From Ceratothoa steindachneri (Eukaryota > Arthropoda > Malacostraca > Isopoda > Cymothoidae), in contig OZ018326.1 in the NCBI GenBank assembly GCA_963969495.1, positions 150,193,806-150,257,805 on the forward strand: a stretch of 64,000 bases of DNA, read 5' to 3'. The position numbers and the translations under genes are program-made. The first letter of the stretch is position 1; the number at the start of each line of letters is the position of its first letter. This document shows, piece by piece, positions 10,795 through 22,238 of the stretch. Under the pieces are notes generated by a model, which did no database searches, had not been told where the DNA came from, and saw only the letters and a list, made by a program, of their open reading frames with translations.

Positions 10795-13562
10795 TTAGGG
10801 GACTCCCTGAAAGTTCTTCTGTTCAATGCGAGGTCAATCAGGAACAAGTTTCCTGAGCTCCGTGGCCTCGTAGCGACGGAAGAACCCAAAATGGTAGCCA
10901 TAACAGAATCTTGGATAAAAACGTCAAACCGAGACTTTAAAGGTGAATTCACGGTTCCTGGCTACCAACTCTTCCACAAAGATAGGCCAGACAGAGAGGG
11001 TGGCAGTGTAATGTTGTATGTCAAGGATACAATCAAATCTACGAACTCCAACGTTATATCCGACCACGAGCTCCTAGGCGTTGACCTAGAGATCGGTCCT
11101 GTCAGATACAGGACCCTGCTGCTTTACAGACCCCCTTCCTAACCCGTTGAGAAGGACAGGGAACTGTACCAGCTGCTGGGTGAGCTGGTTCAAGGCAGAG
11201 GTGTGCATCGTTATGGGCGATTTCAACAGCCAAGTTGACTGGGAAACCAGAGCAGCCTGTGGCGAGAGCGTGCTACTCCTGGAGTTCGCCAACAACGAGT
11301 TCCTCACTCAATGGGTCAGAGAACCGACGAGAGGAGACAATATCCTCGACTTGGTCTTCACCTCTGAGGATGATATCGTTGAGGATATCTCTGTAGGCGA
11401 AGAGCTCGGTGGCACTGATCACCAGCTAGTTAGATTTAGCGTCAAGATCCCGAAGGTAAGGTCTGTTGCCAGTCAATTAAAGAAACTTGACTTGAGAAGA
11501 GCAGACTTTGCAAGCCTTCGAGCTGGACTGACTGACGTGAGGCTAGAAGTGTGCGATGCCGTTGAAGACTCGTGGAATAGTTTCAAAACCACATTCATGA
11601 GTCTTCAATCGCGTTTCATCCCTCTGAAATGCCCCCGTCTGTCTTCTGTTCAACCTAAGTGGTTTAATCGAGAAATCGGCCAACTGCTTAGGGAGAAGAG
11701 AAATGTGTACCGGCAATCGAAGATCTCGGGTGAATTTGACGAATACCGGAGGCTAGCCAGGAGAGTGAAGTCCAGCATAAGGGCGGCTAAGCGGTCTGAG
11801 GAACTCCGAGTGGCGAGACTCTGTAAAGAGAATCCCAAGGAGTTTTTTGGATATGTGAACAGCCGTAAACCAATCCGTCGAACGATTGTCCCTTTGAGGA
11901 ATGAGGAGGGGACATTAAAGCATTCAGATGCAGAAAATGCTAACCTCCTCAACGACTACTTCTCTTCAGTGTTTACTAAAGAGTGTGGTCCCATTCCCAA
12001 GCCGACGGATTCCTACTCGGGGGAAAAGCTGGAGGCAATGGACTTGACCGAAGGAGAAATAAAGAAAAAGAGAGCTGACCTAAAGACGAATAAGTCCCCT
12101 GGACCGGACGGGTTTCTACCTAAAGTGTTGAAGGAAGTGTGCGATGAAGTATCACAACATCTGTGCGCTATCTTAAACATGTCAATCCGGACCAAATCCG
12201 TTCCTAGAGACTGGCGTGAGGCGGAGGTGACTCCTATCTTCAAGAAAGGAGACCGTAACCAATCGTCGAACTACCGACCTATCAGTCTGACTTCGATAGT
12301 CGGTAAACTCATGGAAAGCATCATGGTGGACAAAGTGACGTCGTATTCAGAGTCAAACCTGCTACTGAGGAGTTACCAGCACGGCTTCCGAAGGCAACGG
12401 TCATGCCTGACGAACCTTGTGGAATTCTTCCACTTTGTTTTCAGTGAGCACGATCGGGACAAGGCGGTGGATGTGGTCTACCTATACTTTCAGAAAGCCT
12501 TTGATAAGGTACCACACCGCCGCCTTCTCCGGAAAGTGCAAGCGCTTGGCATAGACGGAAAGGTAGCCAGCTGGATCGAGAACTGGCTAAGTGGCAGACG
12601 GCAACGGGTGGTGGTAAATGGACAGTCTTCTGAGTGGGTGCCCGTTACTAGCGGGGTGCCTCAAGGTTCTGTCCTGGGACCACTACTATTCATCATCTAC
12701 GTCAACGACATGGACGGTGACATGGTTGCAAAGATTTCCTAAATTTGTCGATGATACCAAGCTTGGTATGAACGTTGCAAAGGATAGAAATACTGCCCGC
12801 CTGCAGCAAGATCTTGGGAAGATTGGGGAGTGGTCGGACACGTGGCAAATGCCTTTTAACGTGGGCAAATGCAAAGTTATGCATATCGGCTACAGAAACC
12901 CCCAATCTCAGTATATCCTTAAGGGCACTGCTATTGAATCCACCGACACTGAGAAGGACTTGGGTGTAACAATCACTAGTGACCTCAAGTTCTCGAAACA
13001 GTGCATTGAGGCGGAGAAAAAGGCCCAAAGGATGCTAGGCTATATTAAGCGCCAGTTTGGTTATCGGAACCAGGAGATTGTACTGTGCCTGTACAACTCA
13101 CTTGTCCGACCGCACCTGGAGTATGCCGTACAATTTTGAAGTCCTTCATTGCGAACGCACATCGCGAGATTGGAACGCGTACAAGCCAGGGCAACCAAGC
13201 TGATTCCCTCTATCCGACATACAAGTTATGAGGATAGACTAAGGGAATTAGATCTGTTCTCGCTGGAAACCCGTAGACTGCGTGGTCAGCTCATCGAAGT
13301 TTTCAAAATACTTCGAGGGTTCGACAATGTTGACTACCGGGATATTTTCACACTGAGTGAGAACAGAACGCGCAATCACGGCTTCAAACTTGAACTGAAG
13401 CGTTACAGCCGCAATCTGTGTGGAAACTTTTTCACCTACAGTATCTGCGGTAAGTGGAACGCACTTCCAGTGGAAGTTGTCAACAGTGAATCTGTTGACC
13501 AGTTCAAGTCAAGACTAGACAAGGTCTTGAAAAGTGGCCGTTTAGGGACGCAAAACAATTGA
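10795..13562 (+). pseudogene. CR1 ORF2: endonuclease and reverse transcriptase
   Basis: Endonuclease: 'LLFNARSIRNK', 'ITESWI', 'GYQLFHKDR', 'EGGSVMLYVKD', 'LLLYRPPS', '[10 protein letters not shown]' and 'GTDHQLVRF'. RT: '[20 protein letters not shown]', '[13 protein letters not shown]', '[14 protein letters not shown]' and 'FVDDTKLG'; then 'LVRPHLEYAVQF', 'LERVQARATKLIPS', 'RRLRGQLIEVFKIL' and a stop at 13562. Lesions: TAA at 11140-11142, a frameshift near 11195, a one-base insertion near 12738 just before the FVDD motif, and TGA at 13137-13139. Motif A reads [13 protein letters not shown], so the first catalytic Asp (codon 12485-12487) is Tyr. The protein is therefore dead even apart from the frame breaks. 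Confidence 0.9.
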
Positions 13563-13656
13563 GCAGCCTTGTGCCCGCTCGATTGCAAGTCCAATGGTAC
13601 CCTCTTTGAATGGACCGTAGGGTCTCCTATGGTACCTTCTTTCCTTGTTATTACTC

Positions 13657-14975
13657 CTTGTTGTAGTCTTCCTCGACCTGGAGAAGGCTTTCGAGCTAGC
13701 AGCCCACCCGCCATATTCACCACCCTTGTGAGGAAGGGCATCCGAGGGAGACTGCTGGGCAGGCTCAAGAGGTGCTACACCTCATCACTGCAAAGTGCGA
13801 AGAGCTGGGGCTCAAGATCTCGGATCAGATATCCCGTGTCATGGCCATCAAAACTTCCACGCCAAATGGCCTGCAGCTGCGCATCCGGGGAGTCGGGCTG
13901 GCCTGGGCAGACTCTTACCAGTACCTCTGGATGTGGGTGGACAGGCAGCTGTCCTTCACGCCGCATGTTACTCACCTGATGGAACGGATGCAGGCCCAGC
14001 TGAACGTGATGAGGGCCATGGCGCGACCGAGTGCTAGTGCAACTTTCCCCGTACTTCGCCTCTACTGCCTGCAGGCAGTGCGCTCCCTGGTGGACTACAA
14101 TGCACCGATCCTTGTAGCTCTGCTCCGGCAGCCGCAGCAGCGGCTGGAGGTGGTGCAGAACACCGCCATGAGAACCATGTTAGGGGCACCGTGGTGATGC
14201 GGTGCATGTGTCATGCAACGAGGCTGCCGACGAGGCTGCCAACGAGGCCACCTGAGCGAGCTGCCCACGGCCCCACCATCACCTGGACCGTGCGCCCCAG
14301 GCTGCAGCAGCTCAAGGCGTAAGCCAAACGCAGGGCCACCCACAACGCCCACCAGCAGCACCAAGAATGGGAGGCAACTAAGAGGCAAACGGCGTGGTAT
14401 GCTGCAGCCACAGCCTATCGCACACTAGACGCAGACTTCCAACAGCCCAGAGCAAACGGCGTGCTGCTGCAGCGGGTCAGGCTGGGCTACTCCACGCGGG
14501 AAGAGCTACACACCAACTTTGTGGCCGGGAGGTGTGAACACTGCGGTGGCCGCTCCCGGCGCCCACTGATGCACTACCTCCTCTCCTGCTCAGCCACCGC
14601 CTGCATCAGGCCAGAGCCAGCACCAGCCTCTCACCCTGTAAGAGGCACACTAATGAGGGCGCGAAGGCAAGAGCCGCCCTGTTGGTCCACCACACACCGA
14701 CAATCAAGCTGCTGGAGGTGCTTAGAACAGCACCGCCGCCGCCATGATCGCTGCCTACGCCCAGTCGGGCGACGGGTGGTGAGGACCGTCACCAAACACT
14801 AGTAGCAGACAAGCCACGCGTGGGACACTCCGCCGCGTCTTGCTGCACGCTAAACTAGCGGGCTCCCCGTTTTGTGAAATGTATTTAGGTGTATTGGTAT
14901 ATTATTTTATATATTATATTATATTTACGTACTATGTATAAATGTATTGCACAATAAACCTATACAAACAAAAGA
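13657..14975 (+). pseudogene. I-like LINE 3' part with RT core deleted
   Basis: It starts with RT motif A 'VVFLDLEKAFELA' (about 13660) and 'LVRKGIRGRLLGRLKRCYT'. It then jumps directly to 'ITAKCEELGLKIS', so the region that should hold motif B and the YADD catalytic motif is missing. Downstream are 'SYQYLWMWVDRQLSF', 'VVQNTAMRTMLGAP', 'GVLLQRVRLGYSTREEL' and a zinc-knuckle-like segment with Cys-x2-Cys-x9-His-x4-Cys ('CEHCGGRSRRPLMHYLLSC'). An AATAAA lies near 14953, before the A-rich end. It is GC-rich and resembles RT proteins I associate with crab genomes. 5'-truncated, with frameshifts. Confidence 0.72.
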
Positions 14976-15039
14976 AATATTCAACTTATTTAAAAGGCGG
15001 GGAAGCAAGGAAAATGACTCAGAAAACCGTTTGAATTAA

Positions 15040-15715
15040 TGATAAAGTCAAACGGTCTGTATTTATTTCAATGTTTCTCCGGGGTTTGCGGTCACTAGCC
15101 CAGAATTCTTGGATCATGAGATTTCTAAGATCTTTCAAGTTGGTACCAATCGTTGCTACCCTCATAAATTTCTTGCAGAATGCCTAGAATTGGCAAAAAA
15201 TCCTTGTGTAGAACGGAAATCTCTCCCGTATACAATTTTAAGAACTCCCTTGTTATACCCTTTCCTGAGGGCTTTTCCTTGCTTCTCCGACTTTTGAATA
15301 ACTTAAATATTTTTGTTATATTCAAATATCAGTCTATCATGTATAAAATGTTGATTCATAATAATAAAAACATTATAGGGGGGGTTTATTCTGTTGATTA
15401 TTCAGTTTTCCCTAAGCAATACTTTGGGCAAACTGGTAAATCATTAAGTGTATGCTTGATGCAACATAAATACAAGATTAGGAGGGGGGTTAATGCAGCA
15501 GCGCTTTCTTTGTCCATTTATCTGAAACAGTCTCTCCCTATCAATTGAATTCAGCTAAATTTATTCACAAATCTAATGACGTTATTCAAAGAAATATGGT
15601 TGAATGCTCATCTATTAATTCCTCGCCTAATTTTAATACATCTCCTGGTCTTTTTAAACTAGACCCTATTATTAAAAAGCTTATTTATAATGAAATTGTT
15701 CATTTAAAAACCTGA
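15040..15715 (+). pseudogene. Penelope-like element C-terminus with GIY-YIG domain
   Basis: The frame pieces read 'DKVKRSVFISMFLRGLR', 'SPEFLDHEISKIFQVG', 'FLAECLELAKN', 'LLNNLNIFVIFKYQ' and then the endonuclease core 'GVYSVDYSVFPKQYFGQTG' with 'LMQHKYKIRRGV'. 'AKFIHKSND' and 'SPGLFKLDPIIKKLI' follow. Frames change at least three times. The copy starts at almost the same point of the protein (the 'VKRSVF' block) at which the inverted RT half of the first PLE is running out. The copy is a 5'-truncated insertion with its 3' end at the TA tract at 16083. Confidence 0.8.
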
Positions 15716-16080
15716 CCCTTTGATTTATTAATTTATTTGTCTATCTTGTCTATTTTTCTGTATTCAGAATCGGGTATGTATGTACTTAGATTAGTCACAT
15801 AAATATCTACATTATTTGCGCTTAGGTTGGAATTTTCCAGAAGTAGACCTTATCTATTTTGGTTTTATATTTCACCTTCGTCTTTGTTATTATTTTCCTA
15901 TTTTGCGTCCTTTCCTTCTACATGGGCGTGGCATTGCTCTTCTGTTTCACATATATATATATATATATATATATACCATCTTTGTAACAAACTTTCCTTA
16001 TTCATTGATAATGAACTGAACAAATTCGAAAGTACTTAGAATCCGCCTTTCATTTTCCTGTGGGAATTGTTCTTATATCC

Positions 16081-16082
<2 letters not shown>
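15716..16082 (+). ncRNA. PLE 3' region with hammerhead-like terminal hairpin
   Basis: A pyrimidine-rich UTR with an internal (AT)n tract (15951-15975) is followed at 15990-16080 by TTGATAA, the imperfect hairpin GAACTGAACAAATTC, GAAAGTACTT, then CCTTTCATTTTCCTGTGGGA and TTATATCCAG. It directly abuts the 90-base TA repeat. It aligns along its length with 8704-8790. In both copies the position expected to be core C3 is U and the one expected to be G8 is A. I therefore report a conserved PLE terminal structure and leave ribozyme activity open. Confidence 0.45.

Positions 16083-16172
<90 letters not shown>
16083..16172. repeat. (TA)n microsatellite
   Basis: Ninety bases of uninterrupted AT dinucleotide, starting at the PLE 3' terminus. 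Frames through it are Tyr-Ile repeats, not genes. Confidence 0.97.
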
Positions 16173-16174
<2 letters not shown>

Positions 16175-16344
16175 TCACTTGGGGGATTTCGTTTGTTACT
16201 CCGTCCGCGACCTGCTCCCAAAAGTCTCACTCACTCTGATAAGGTCGCCCGTCCTGATATACAAGCAGCGAGGCGTGTATATATTTATGTCACTTACTCT
16301 TTTATTATTGTGTCGCTAGAATATTGCTTACACAAGGACTAGAA

Positions 16345-18880
16345 ATACATGAACGATGAATTCCTGGCCAACGTGACTTGCCTCCCGAATCGCGTGGAAA
16401 CGTACGTATTGCCGTTCCTCTCTCTGGCTTGGGTAGAGCTATCCGATTGACGTATTCTCTTCCGTGCCATGCCCTCTACGAGCTGAAGTGCATCTGGTCC
16501 TCTTACTTTTTTTTCTGCCTGAGTTCATGGACGTTGCTGAACGACCCGCACGTTACCATTATGTGAGGGAGGTAATCTCGCCGGTTTAAATATGTCCACT
16601 GAGACAGTTTCCTTTCTTCCATCAGGAAAATCCAAAGTTCAAACCTTATTGCCGGGCTTGATTACTGGGAAGGGGCCAGCGTATGGCACTTCTATTGATT
16701 TGTGCACGCGGTCTATTTGGACTCACACATGAGTTGCTCCACGACGATTTAGGGGCACGAAAGGCTTAGGTATCGAATGGAGGTGCACTATGATTCCTGC
16801 GCGAAGTCGAATTGCGCCATGGTTGAGCCTAGTTATTTAATAAATTTTGAGTCGACTTCGATGACGATGACGAAACTAAAGATTTGGGGCAAAAGAGGGT
16901 AGTTTCTGTGACTTCCGAAAAAGGAGAAAATCACAAGTCATTGGGCAAAGAGCGAAAGCCTAAAAGGATAATTGGGAGTGCCACCAGCCAGCCTTGTCGA
17001 CCGACAATTATGGGGTACTTCAAAGTCATGTGTGTCTTTAACTACGTAAACCGAGACTCCAAATCTGGAACTCCATCCCTCTAGGAGACCTAACGCAACC
17101 GTTGCGGCACTTATGTCCGGGATCGGTAGCACTTCCATCCATGTCGTCGCTCGGTCGATGACTGATATAGAATACCGATTGGGTTATTGTTCAGTTAGTG
17201 TACATGGTGGGAGTGGTCCAAATATATCGATATGCACAGTTTCGAACATTGCGGATAAAATGTCAATGGACAGAATCGGGGATTTCGTGTGGTGATTAAT
17301 CTTAGAAGATTGACAAGGGAGCCACTTTCTCGTCCAGGAGCGAATCTCCTTATCCATATTGGGACAAAAATATCGAGATTTGATGAGACCAAGTAAAGCT
17401 TTGAATCCAAGATGTGCCAGATTATGTAATCGATTGAAGATAGTTCTTCTGCATGCCAAAGAGACAAACGGTCGTGTGTATCTTGATGTTACTCCGCACC
17501 AAAGCTGAGCTTCCTCGGGAAAAGGGTAAGATTTTAGTTGCGATCGAAATTCCTTCGTTTCTTTGGCATTATCTTGTGCTGCAAACAAAGTTTGGAGGTC
17601 AAGAGAACCAATTTGGACCGAATTGACGTTCCTTGAAAGGCAGTCAGCGACTACATTGTCCTGATCACACACCTGGGTGAAATCACTGAGGTACTCTAGA
17701 ATGGCTGTCCAATGGCGTTATTACCTCTCTGTTTTAGCACTTAATAGCGATGCAAATGTGATAGTAAAGGATTGTGATCAGTGCACAAGGTAACGTGGCG
17801 ACCTGCAATCAGGTTCCTGAAGTGCATGGCAGCAAGATATGCCGCTGAGAGCTTTCTGTCGTAGATAGAGTATCCTTGTTGCGTCCGTCTTAGCTTGCTC
17901 GAAAAGAATGCCACCGGTTTTGGAGATCCCTCAATCATTTTGTGCAGAGCAGTACCTGCCACGTAATGGGAGCAATCCGTAACCCGCTGCTATGGCGAAT
18001 TATTGGGCAGTTGGTAACAAAGTTTAACGGAGCCGATTAAGGCCGATTTGGTATTTTAAAATCCTCCTCGTGCCTCATCATTCCACACGAGCAACCAATC
18101 CTTTGGTTGCAGGCTTACAAGCTCGGTCAACGGGGCTGCAATCGCAGTAAAGTTAGGAATCATTCTGCGGTAGTATCCTAAAATGCCAAAATATCTTCGA
18201 AGCTCTTTGTAGTCCTTTAGTAATGGTATGTCTCCAATTTCCTCTATTTTCTTGATTGGTGGGCAAATTCAGTCCACCGACATATGATGCTCGAAAAAAA
18301 AATCTAATTCCTCCTTCGCCAGCTTGCACTTCTCCAAATGCTTCAGGTGGCCGTCCATAGTGTCTAAATATATCAGGATGTCGTCTATATACAAAAGAAC
18401 GAACCCTAATCGTCGAAATAGGTTGCATTTCGTAGACAGAATGGGAACTTAAAGTACTCCCACAAACAAAGTGGGGTTGTTACCGCAGTTTTCTCTATGT
18501 CTGCCTGATTCATAGGGATTTAATGATAGGCACAAACCAGGTCCAACCTTGAAAAGATACTTTTGCCATGGAGGTGGTTTGTAACACTTTGAATGCGCGG
18601 CATCGTATACCTGTCGGGCTTTGTGATCGCAGTGAGAGCTCTGAAATCGCTGACAACCCTTTACTCACCAGGCGACTTCTTTGGCACCATGTAAATCGGC
18701 GAACCCCAGGCTGACTTTGATGGGCGCACGATCACCTCCTTCAATAGTGTTTCTAAAGTTGCGAATGTCGATGGAGCACTACCAGTTTCGATTAAGAATT
18801 CACATTTATTATTACACTTTTGCAGTAACGGCGAAAACAGACGGCATACCAGTGGCCGCGCTTGCAAAGACATACCCGCC
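16345..18880 (-). pseudogene. Gypsy-type LTR retrotransposon pol, degenerate
   Basis: On the minus strand from high to low: a protease-like 'CEFLIETGSAPS' (the catalytic DTG is ETG) and an RT start 'IVRPSKSAWGSPIYMVPKK'. Then RNase H with 'FFSSKLRRTQQGYSIYDRKL' and 'CTDHNPL' (17741-17962). Next is the integrase zinc-binding region 'LHNLAHLGFKALLGLI' (17184-17672), in which one of the paired cysteines appears as Trp ('RKWLPCQ'), then 'FETVHIDIFGPLPP'. The integrase core continues in other frames ('WMEVLPIPDIS', 'FGVSVYVV'), and a C-terminal 'GPFPVI..GNKV.TLDF' segment lies near 16650. The domain order PR-RT-RNaseH-IN is that of Ty3/Gypsy. Many frameshifts. The subgroup may be CsRn1-like, but this is uncertain. 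Confidence 0.8.
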
Positions 18881-18884
18881 TGGT

Positions 18885-19600
18885 TTTCCGCCGGAGCTCA
18901 ATAAGATGGCCTGGAGGAAAATTGCAACTTGACCTTCACTTCTCTCTTGGGCCACAAGCACCAGAGTTTGCAGAATTTCGCGTTTTCCCCAAGGAAAACA
19001 TATGAGCGGCAAACTACAAATCTTTTGTTTTTTTCCCATTAGGATACGCACCTATGGGCACTGACCGCGCACTTCCCGCCGAATTATTTATATACTTATC
19101 ACTCGTATCTTTATTTGTATACGGCATAAACGCATTGGACACTACACTAGTATTTCTATTAAAGCACTGCACACTACCAAATTTTGTCAGTTCATCAGCC
19201 AGTTTTTACCAACGCCTACCTGCAGTGTAGTCCTTCGTAGTTCTTCAAAATTAGTTAAGTGTCGGCCTGTGAGCGTGAAAGAAGCGATGAGCTTCTCGTA
19301 AAGCTCGGGTTTGGTCTTCTCGAAAAGCCTAATCACTTTCGCCCTCAAAAGAGGATAAGGTTGGTCCGATAAAATGGCCGCCGGAAGACAATCGACGGTC
19401 TCAAAAGGAAGTGAGGCTAGTACGTGGAAAAATATAGTCTACTCTTTTTTTAATTCTGGAAATGTGAAATTGGACATCAACAATTTTGAACCAACCTGGG
19501 ACTACTGTTTCATTGAAGATCGCGGCATGATGTTAACAGCGTTCGCGCAGTCCTCTTCATCTTGTCCTCTCTGACAAGGGCCTGTTGCGTGTTTTCTTCT
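18885..19600 (-). pseudogene. Gypsy gag relic
   Basis: The minus strand upstream of pol gives 'VPGWFKIVDVQFHISRIK', 'SDQPYPLLRAKVIRLFEKT' and 'LYEKLIASFTLTGRHLTNFEELRRT', the pattern of the capsid-like part of Gypsy gag. A Pro/Ser-rich linker runs into the protease. There is no visible zinc knuckle. Frames are broken. Its position directly before the protease supports the call. The 5' LTR should lie above 19600 on this strand, but I could not delimit it. Confidence 0.55.
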
Positions 19601-19984
19601 ATAATTTCACTGTCCGGTCGAAACAAAGTGTCACCAATTATAGGGGGCTAGTGTAGGATACCAATTTATGGAGGTACCTTACTAATATAAAGGTAAATTA
19701 ATATTTGACTACAAAGGTATCAGGGAGGATAAATCGAGGTAAAGAAGGACATTTCAAAAATATTCTTTAATCTAATACTGGCTTATTGACGGGGCAAGCG
19801 GCATGTCACGAAGTTACTTTGTGGGCGACTTGCATTCTATGTACATATATTCAACGCGAAGTATTAAATTCTGAAACGACAAGAATTGGTGAATTTTAAA
19901 GGAAGAACCTAAACAAGATAATATTCTTGACGACAGTAATCTAATCATCTTAATAATGCAACCGTGATTCTAATTGAGCTGATC

Positions 19985-19988
<4 letters not shown>

Positions 19989-20037
<49 letters not shown>
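19989..20037. repeat. (TA)n microsatellite
   Basis: About 49 bases of TA dinucleotide, bordering the candidate LTR at 20037. Confidence 0.95.
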
Positions 20038-20040
<3 letters not shown>

Positions 20041-20390
20041 CTCAATTTCTAGAAGGCGTGGCCTAGAATTGTCCATGGGATGAGCTTTAGTTCTCGAGTT
20101 TCATTATTCTCCCTCCAAAAGGCGGAGATACCAAAAGTTGTGTCTGTCGTACTACTTACATATTCCACGTTGTCTCTATATAATAGGATATCCTTGTCGC
20201 AGCTTTGTGCTACAATTCTTTTTGGTTAGCGGATGTGTTTCGTAGACTTCCGTCTTTTAATAAATCTATTCTGAGACGCGCAATGTTTGTTTTTGCGTTT
20301 TATTAGTACCAGAGGTGTCTCTGACCTTTCGCGCGTTCGTACATTTGTGTGTCCCGCACGCACTTCCAACGTTAACTTGCCTTATATTAT
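20037..20390 (+). other. Possible solo LTR with promoter and poly-A signal
   Basis: This begins TGTGCTC right after the TA tract. It has a TATA-like TATATAA at about 20177-20183 and AATAAA at 20259-20264, in the order U3-TATA-R-AATAAA expected of an LTR. No partner LTR, target duplication or defined 3' CA end was found, so this could equally be a short unrelated promoter-like stretch. Confidence 0.28.
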
Positions 20391-21242
20391 ATATATATCT
20401 CTATATATATATATTAACAAATATATTTACATGCCTTTTTTTACATTCAAATTCATAGATGCAAATTAATAAATACATTCTTATTTGCTCATTCCAATTT
20501 TAGACATATTTCATATGTGTGGGGTATGGTGAGATTTAATAAGACTGTCGCACGTCCATTTTGTGGAGGTTTTCGCTGGGCCTATTGAATCCTGCAATTT
20601 GGTGACAGTATCATACCTATTACATAATTCTATCACTACAAATTCAGTTAATTTAAAATTTCTTTAGGAATTTGCTAAAGCATTATATGTGCATATGGGA
20701 AAGTTGTCCTCCATATGCACGAAAACTGCAGCTAAGCATATCATAATCCGGAAGAAAATATGCACATATTTGTGATAAATTTAGTTCTTAAACCTTTTTA
20801 AAAATCTACTAACTCTCTCCGTTGCCTTCTTCAAATAATACAACTGATGTATACAGACTAATCCAAGCCTTACTTCCGAACTTCAGTTAATGGGAAAACG
20901 CCAGTGTGTTAGCTCATGTAGATTTCACTGACCTTCGCTAGCCCTACGTAGACGCGGGGGGGGGGTCCTTTCAAGAATGGGGGATATTCGAGTAAGTGTA
21001 TTCCATTGGCCGACTTAGAAAATAATTCAATGTTTTTTTCTGTGGTTCTGGGATATAAACAAAAGAAACAAAGTTAATTTTTATTATTATACAATCAAAT
21101 AACAGAATTTAACAATAATTTATACACTATGGGAAAACTAATTGTTGAGTAAAGAGAAGTAGTTTAAAAATGAAATGTTTCGTCACGAGCTACGAGTAGC
21201 GCAATATATACTCGACCAAAAACGGGAGGAGATTAGGGGGTG
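20391..21242. other. No recognisable gene
   Basis: AT-rich sequence with a run of G at about 20955-20966. I see no coding segment or repeat structure. Confidence 0.45.
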
Positions 21243-21332
21243 AAATCCGTGCAGGGAAGCGATTCGCACAGGGCACACTGAGGCATCGCTGCCTCAGTGT
21301 GCCCTGTTTGAATCACTTCCCTGCACGGATTT
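21243..21332. repeat. Near-perfect 43-bp inverted repeat with 4-base loop
   Basis: Left arm 21243-21285, loop TCGC 21286-21289, right arm 21290-21332. The arms pair at 40 of 43 positions; the mismatches are one at the AAGC/AAGT position and two in the middle. The arm includes CAGGGCACACTGAGGC next to the loop. A transcript would fold into a single long hairpin about the size of a microRNA precursor. No transposon terminus or coding sequence explains it. Confidence 0.9.
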
Positions 21333-21436
21333 TTTCGAAAAAAGGTAATAAAAAGATTACTGCAAGGAAAAATTATTCCGTTTTCTTTTTCAATGTGGTT
21401 TAATGGATTCACTTTCATCATTCTCTCGCGCTACTT

Positions 21437-21631
<195 letters not shown>

Positions 21632-21632
<1 letters not shown>

Positions 21633-21725
21633 CAGGAATATGAAGACCCAGGTGAATATACTAATCATTTATTGGCCGGACGTTTCGGACCTTTACTAGG
21701 ACCATCTTTAGCGACTATATCGTCT
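21632..21725 (-). ncRNA. PLE terminal region with hammerhead-like core
   Basis: Read on the minus strand from 21711: CTAAAGA (expected core C-U-G-A-N-G-A, one change), then a loop region GGTCCTAGTAAAGGTCC, then GAAAC at about 21682-21686. GTCCGGCCAATAAATG and a tail ending CTTCATATTCCTGC follow, against the TA tract. Hammerhead ribozymes in PLE terminal repeats are established. Here the GAAA and six of seven 5' core positions are present, and stem II is weakened by a substitution in one arm. The element body would lie above 21725 on this strand but has no coding remnant I can see. Confidence 0.5.
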
Positions 21726-22238
21726 AATGAGAAGGGGAAGGAACATTAATTGATAACACTTAAAAGAATGCATTAAAAAAAAAGCGGAAGAAGGCAAGTT
21801 AAAATAATAAAATTGACACTAATTAAAATTGAAGTGAAAACACTAATAATATATAGAATTAAATAATATTACCCAGTGGTATTTAAAAAAAAAAATAAAA
21901 TAGAAAGTGGAATTATAACAAACTGACTTGATTATCACGTATTAAAAGTTACTAAGGGAAACAAAAAATAACATTATATTAAATTGTAAAAACAGACCCC
22001 CCCAAAAAAAGACAAAAAAAACGAAAATAAATCAGAATGAACAAAGGAACTGACCTTTAACGTGGGAGTTGAGAAATCAACTAACTAAACATATAAAATT
22101 ACTGACGAAATTTATTCGGTTTGTCGGTTAGCTAGTTAATCTATTGAAGTGTTGGTTGGTTATATTGTGAATAATTTAATTGAGGAGGCGTAATTATTTA
22201 GGTTTGGATTTATTTTAATGATATATAGTGACTCTAAG

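Larger units (their letters stand above)
10450..13655 (+). mobile_element. CR1-clade LINE, 5'-truncated, nearly intact ORF2
   Basis: It contains the tail of ORF1, a complete-looking ORF2 (endonuclease plus RT plus C-terminal domain) and a short 3' UTR ending around TTGTTATTAC at 13650. GC content is visibly higher than in the flanks, and there are only about four disabling lesions in 2.7 kb, so it is the youngest-looking LINE here. Its left end meets a mariner scrap (10421-10447) and its right end meets an unrelated I-like LINE. Confidence 0.85.

Noticed and set aside
13436..14428. Many overlapping frames on both strands in the GC-rich region
   Set aside because: They are shadows of the I-like LINE; GC-rich DNA lacks stops. 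Only the frame with LINE motifs was kept.
20037..20390. Assignment of this LTR-like sequence to the Gypsy element at 16.3-19.6 kb
   Set aside because: The Gypsy element is on the minus strand, while the TATA and AATAAA order here runs on the plus strand.
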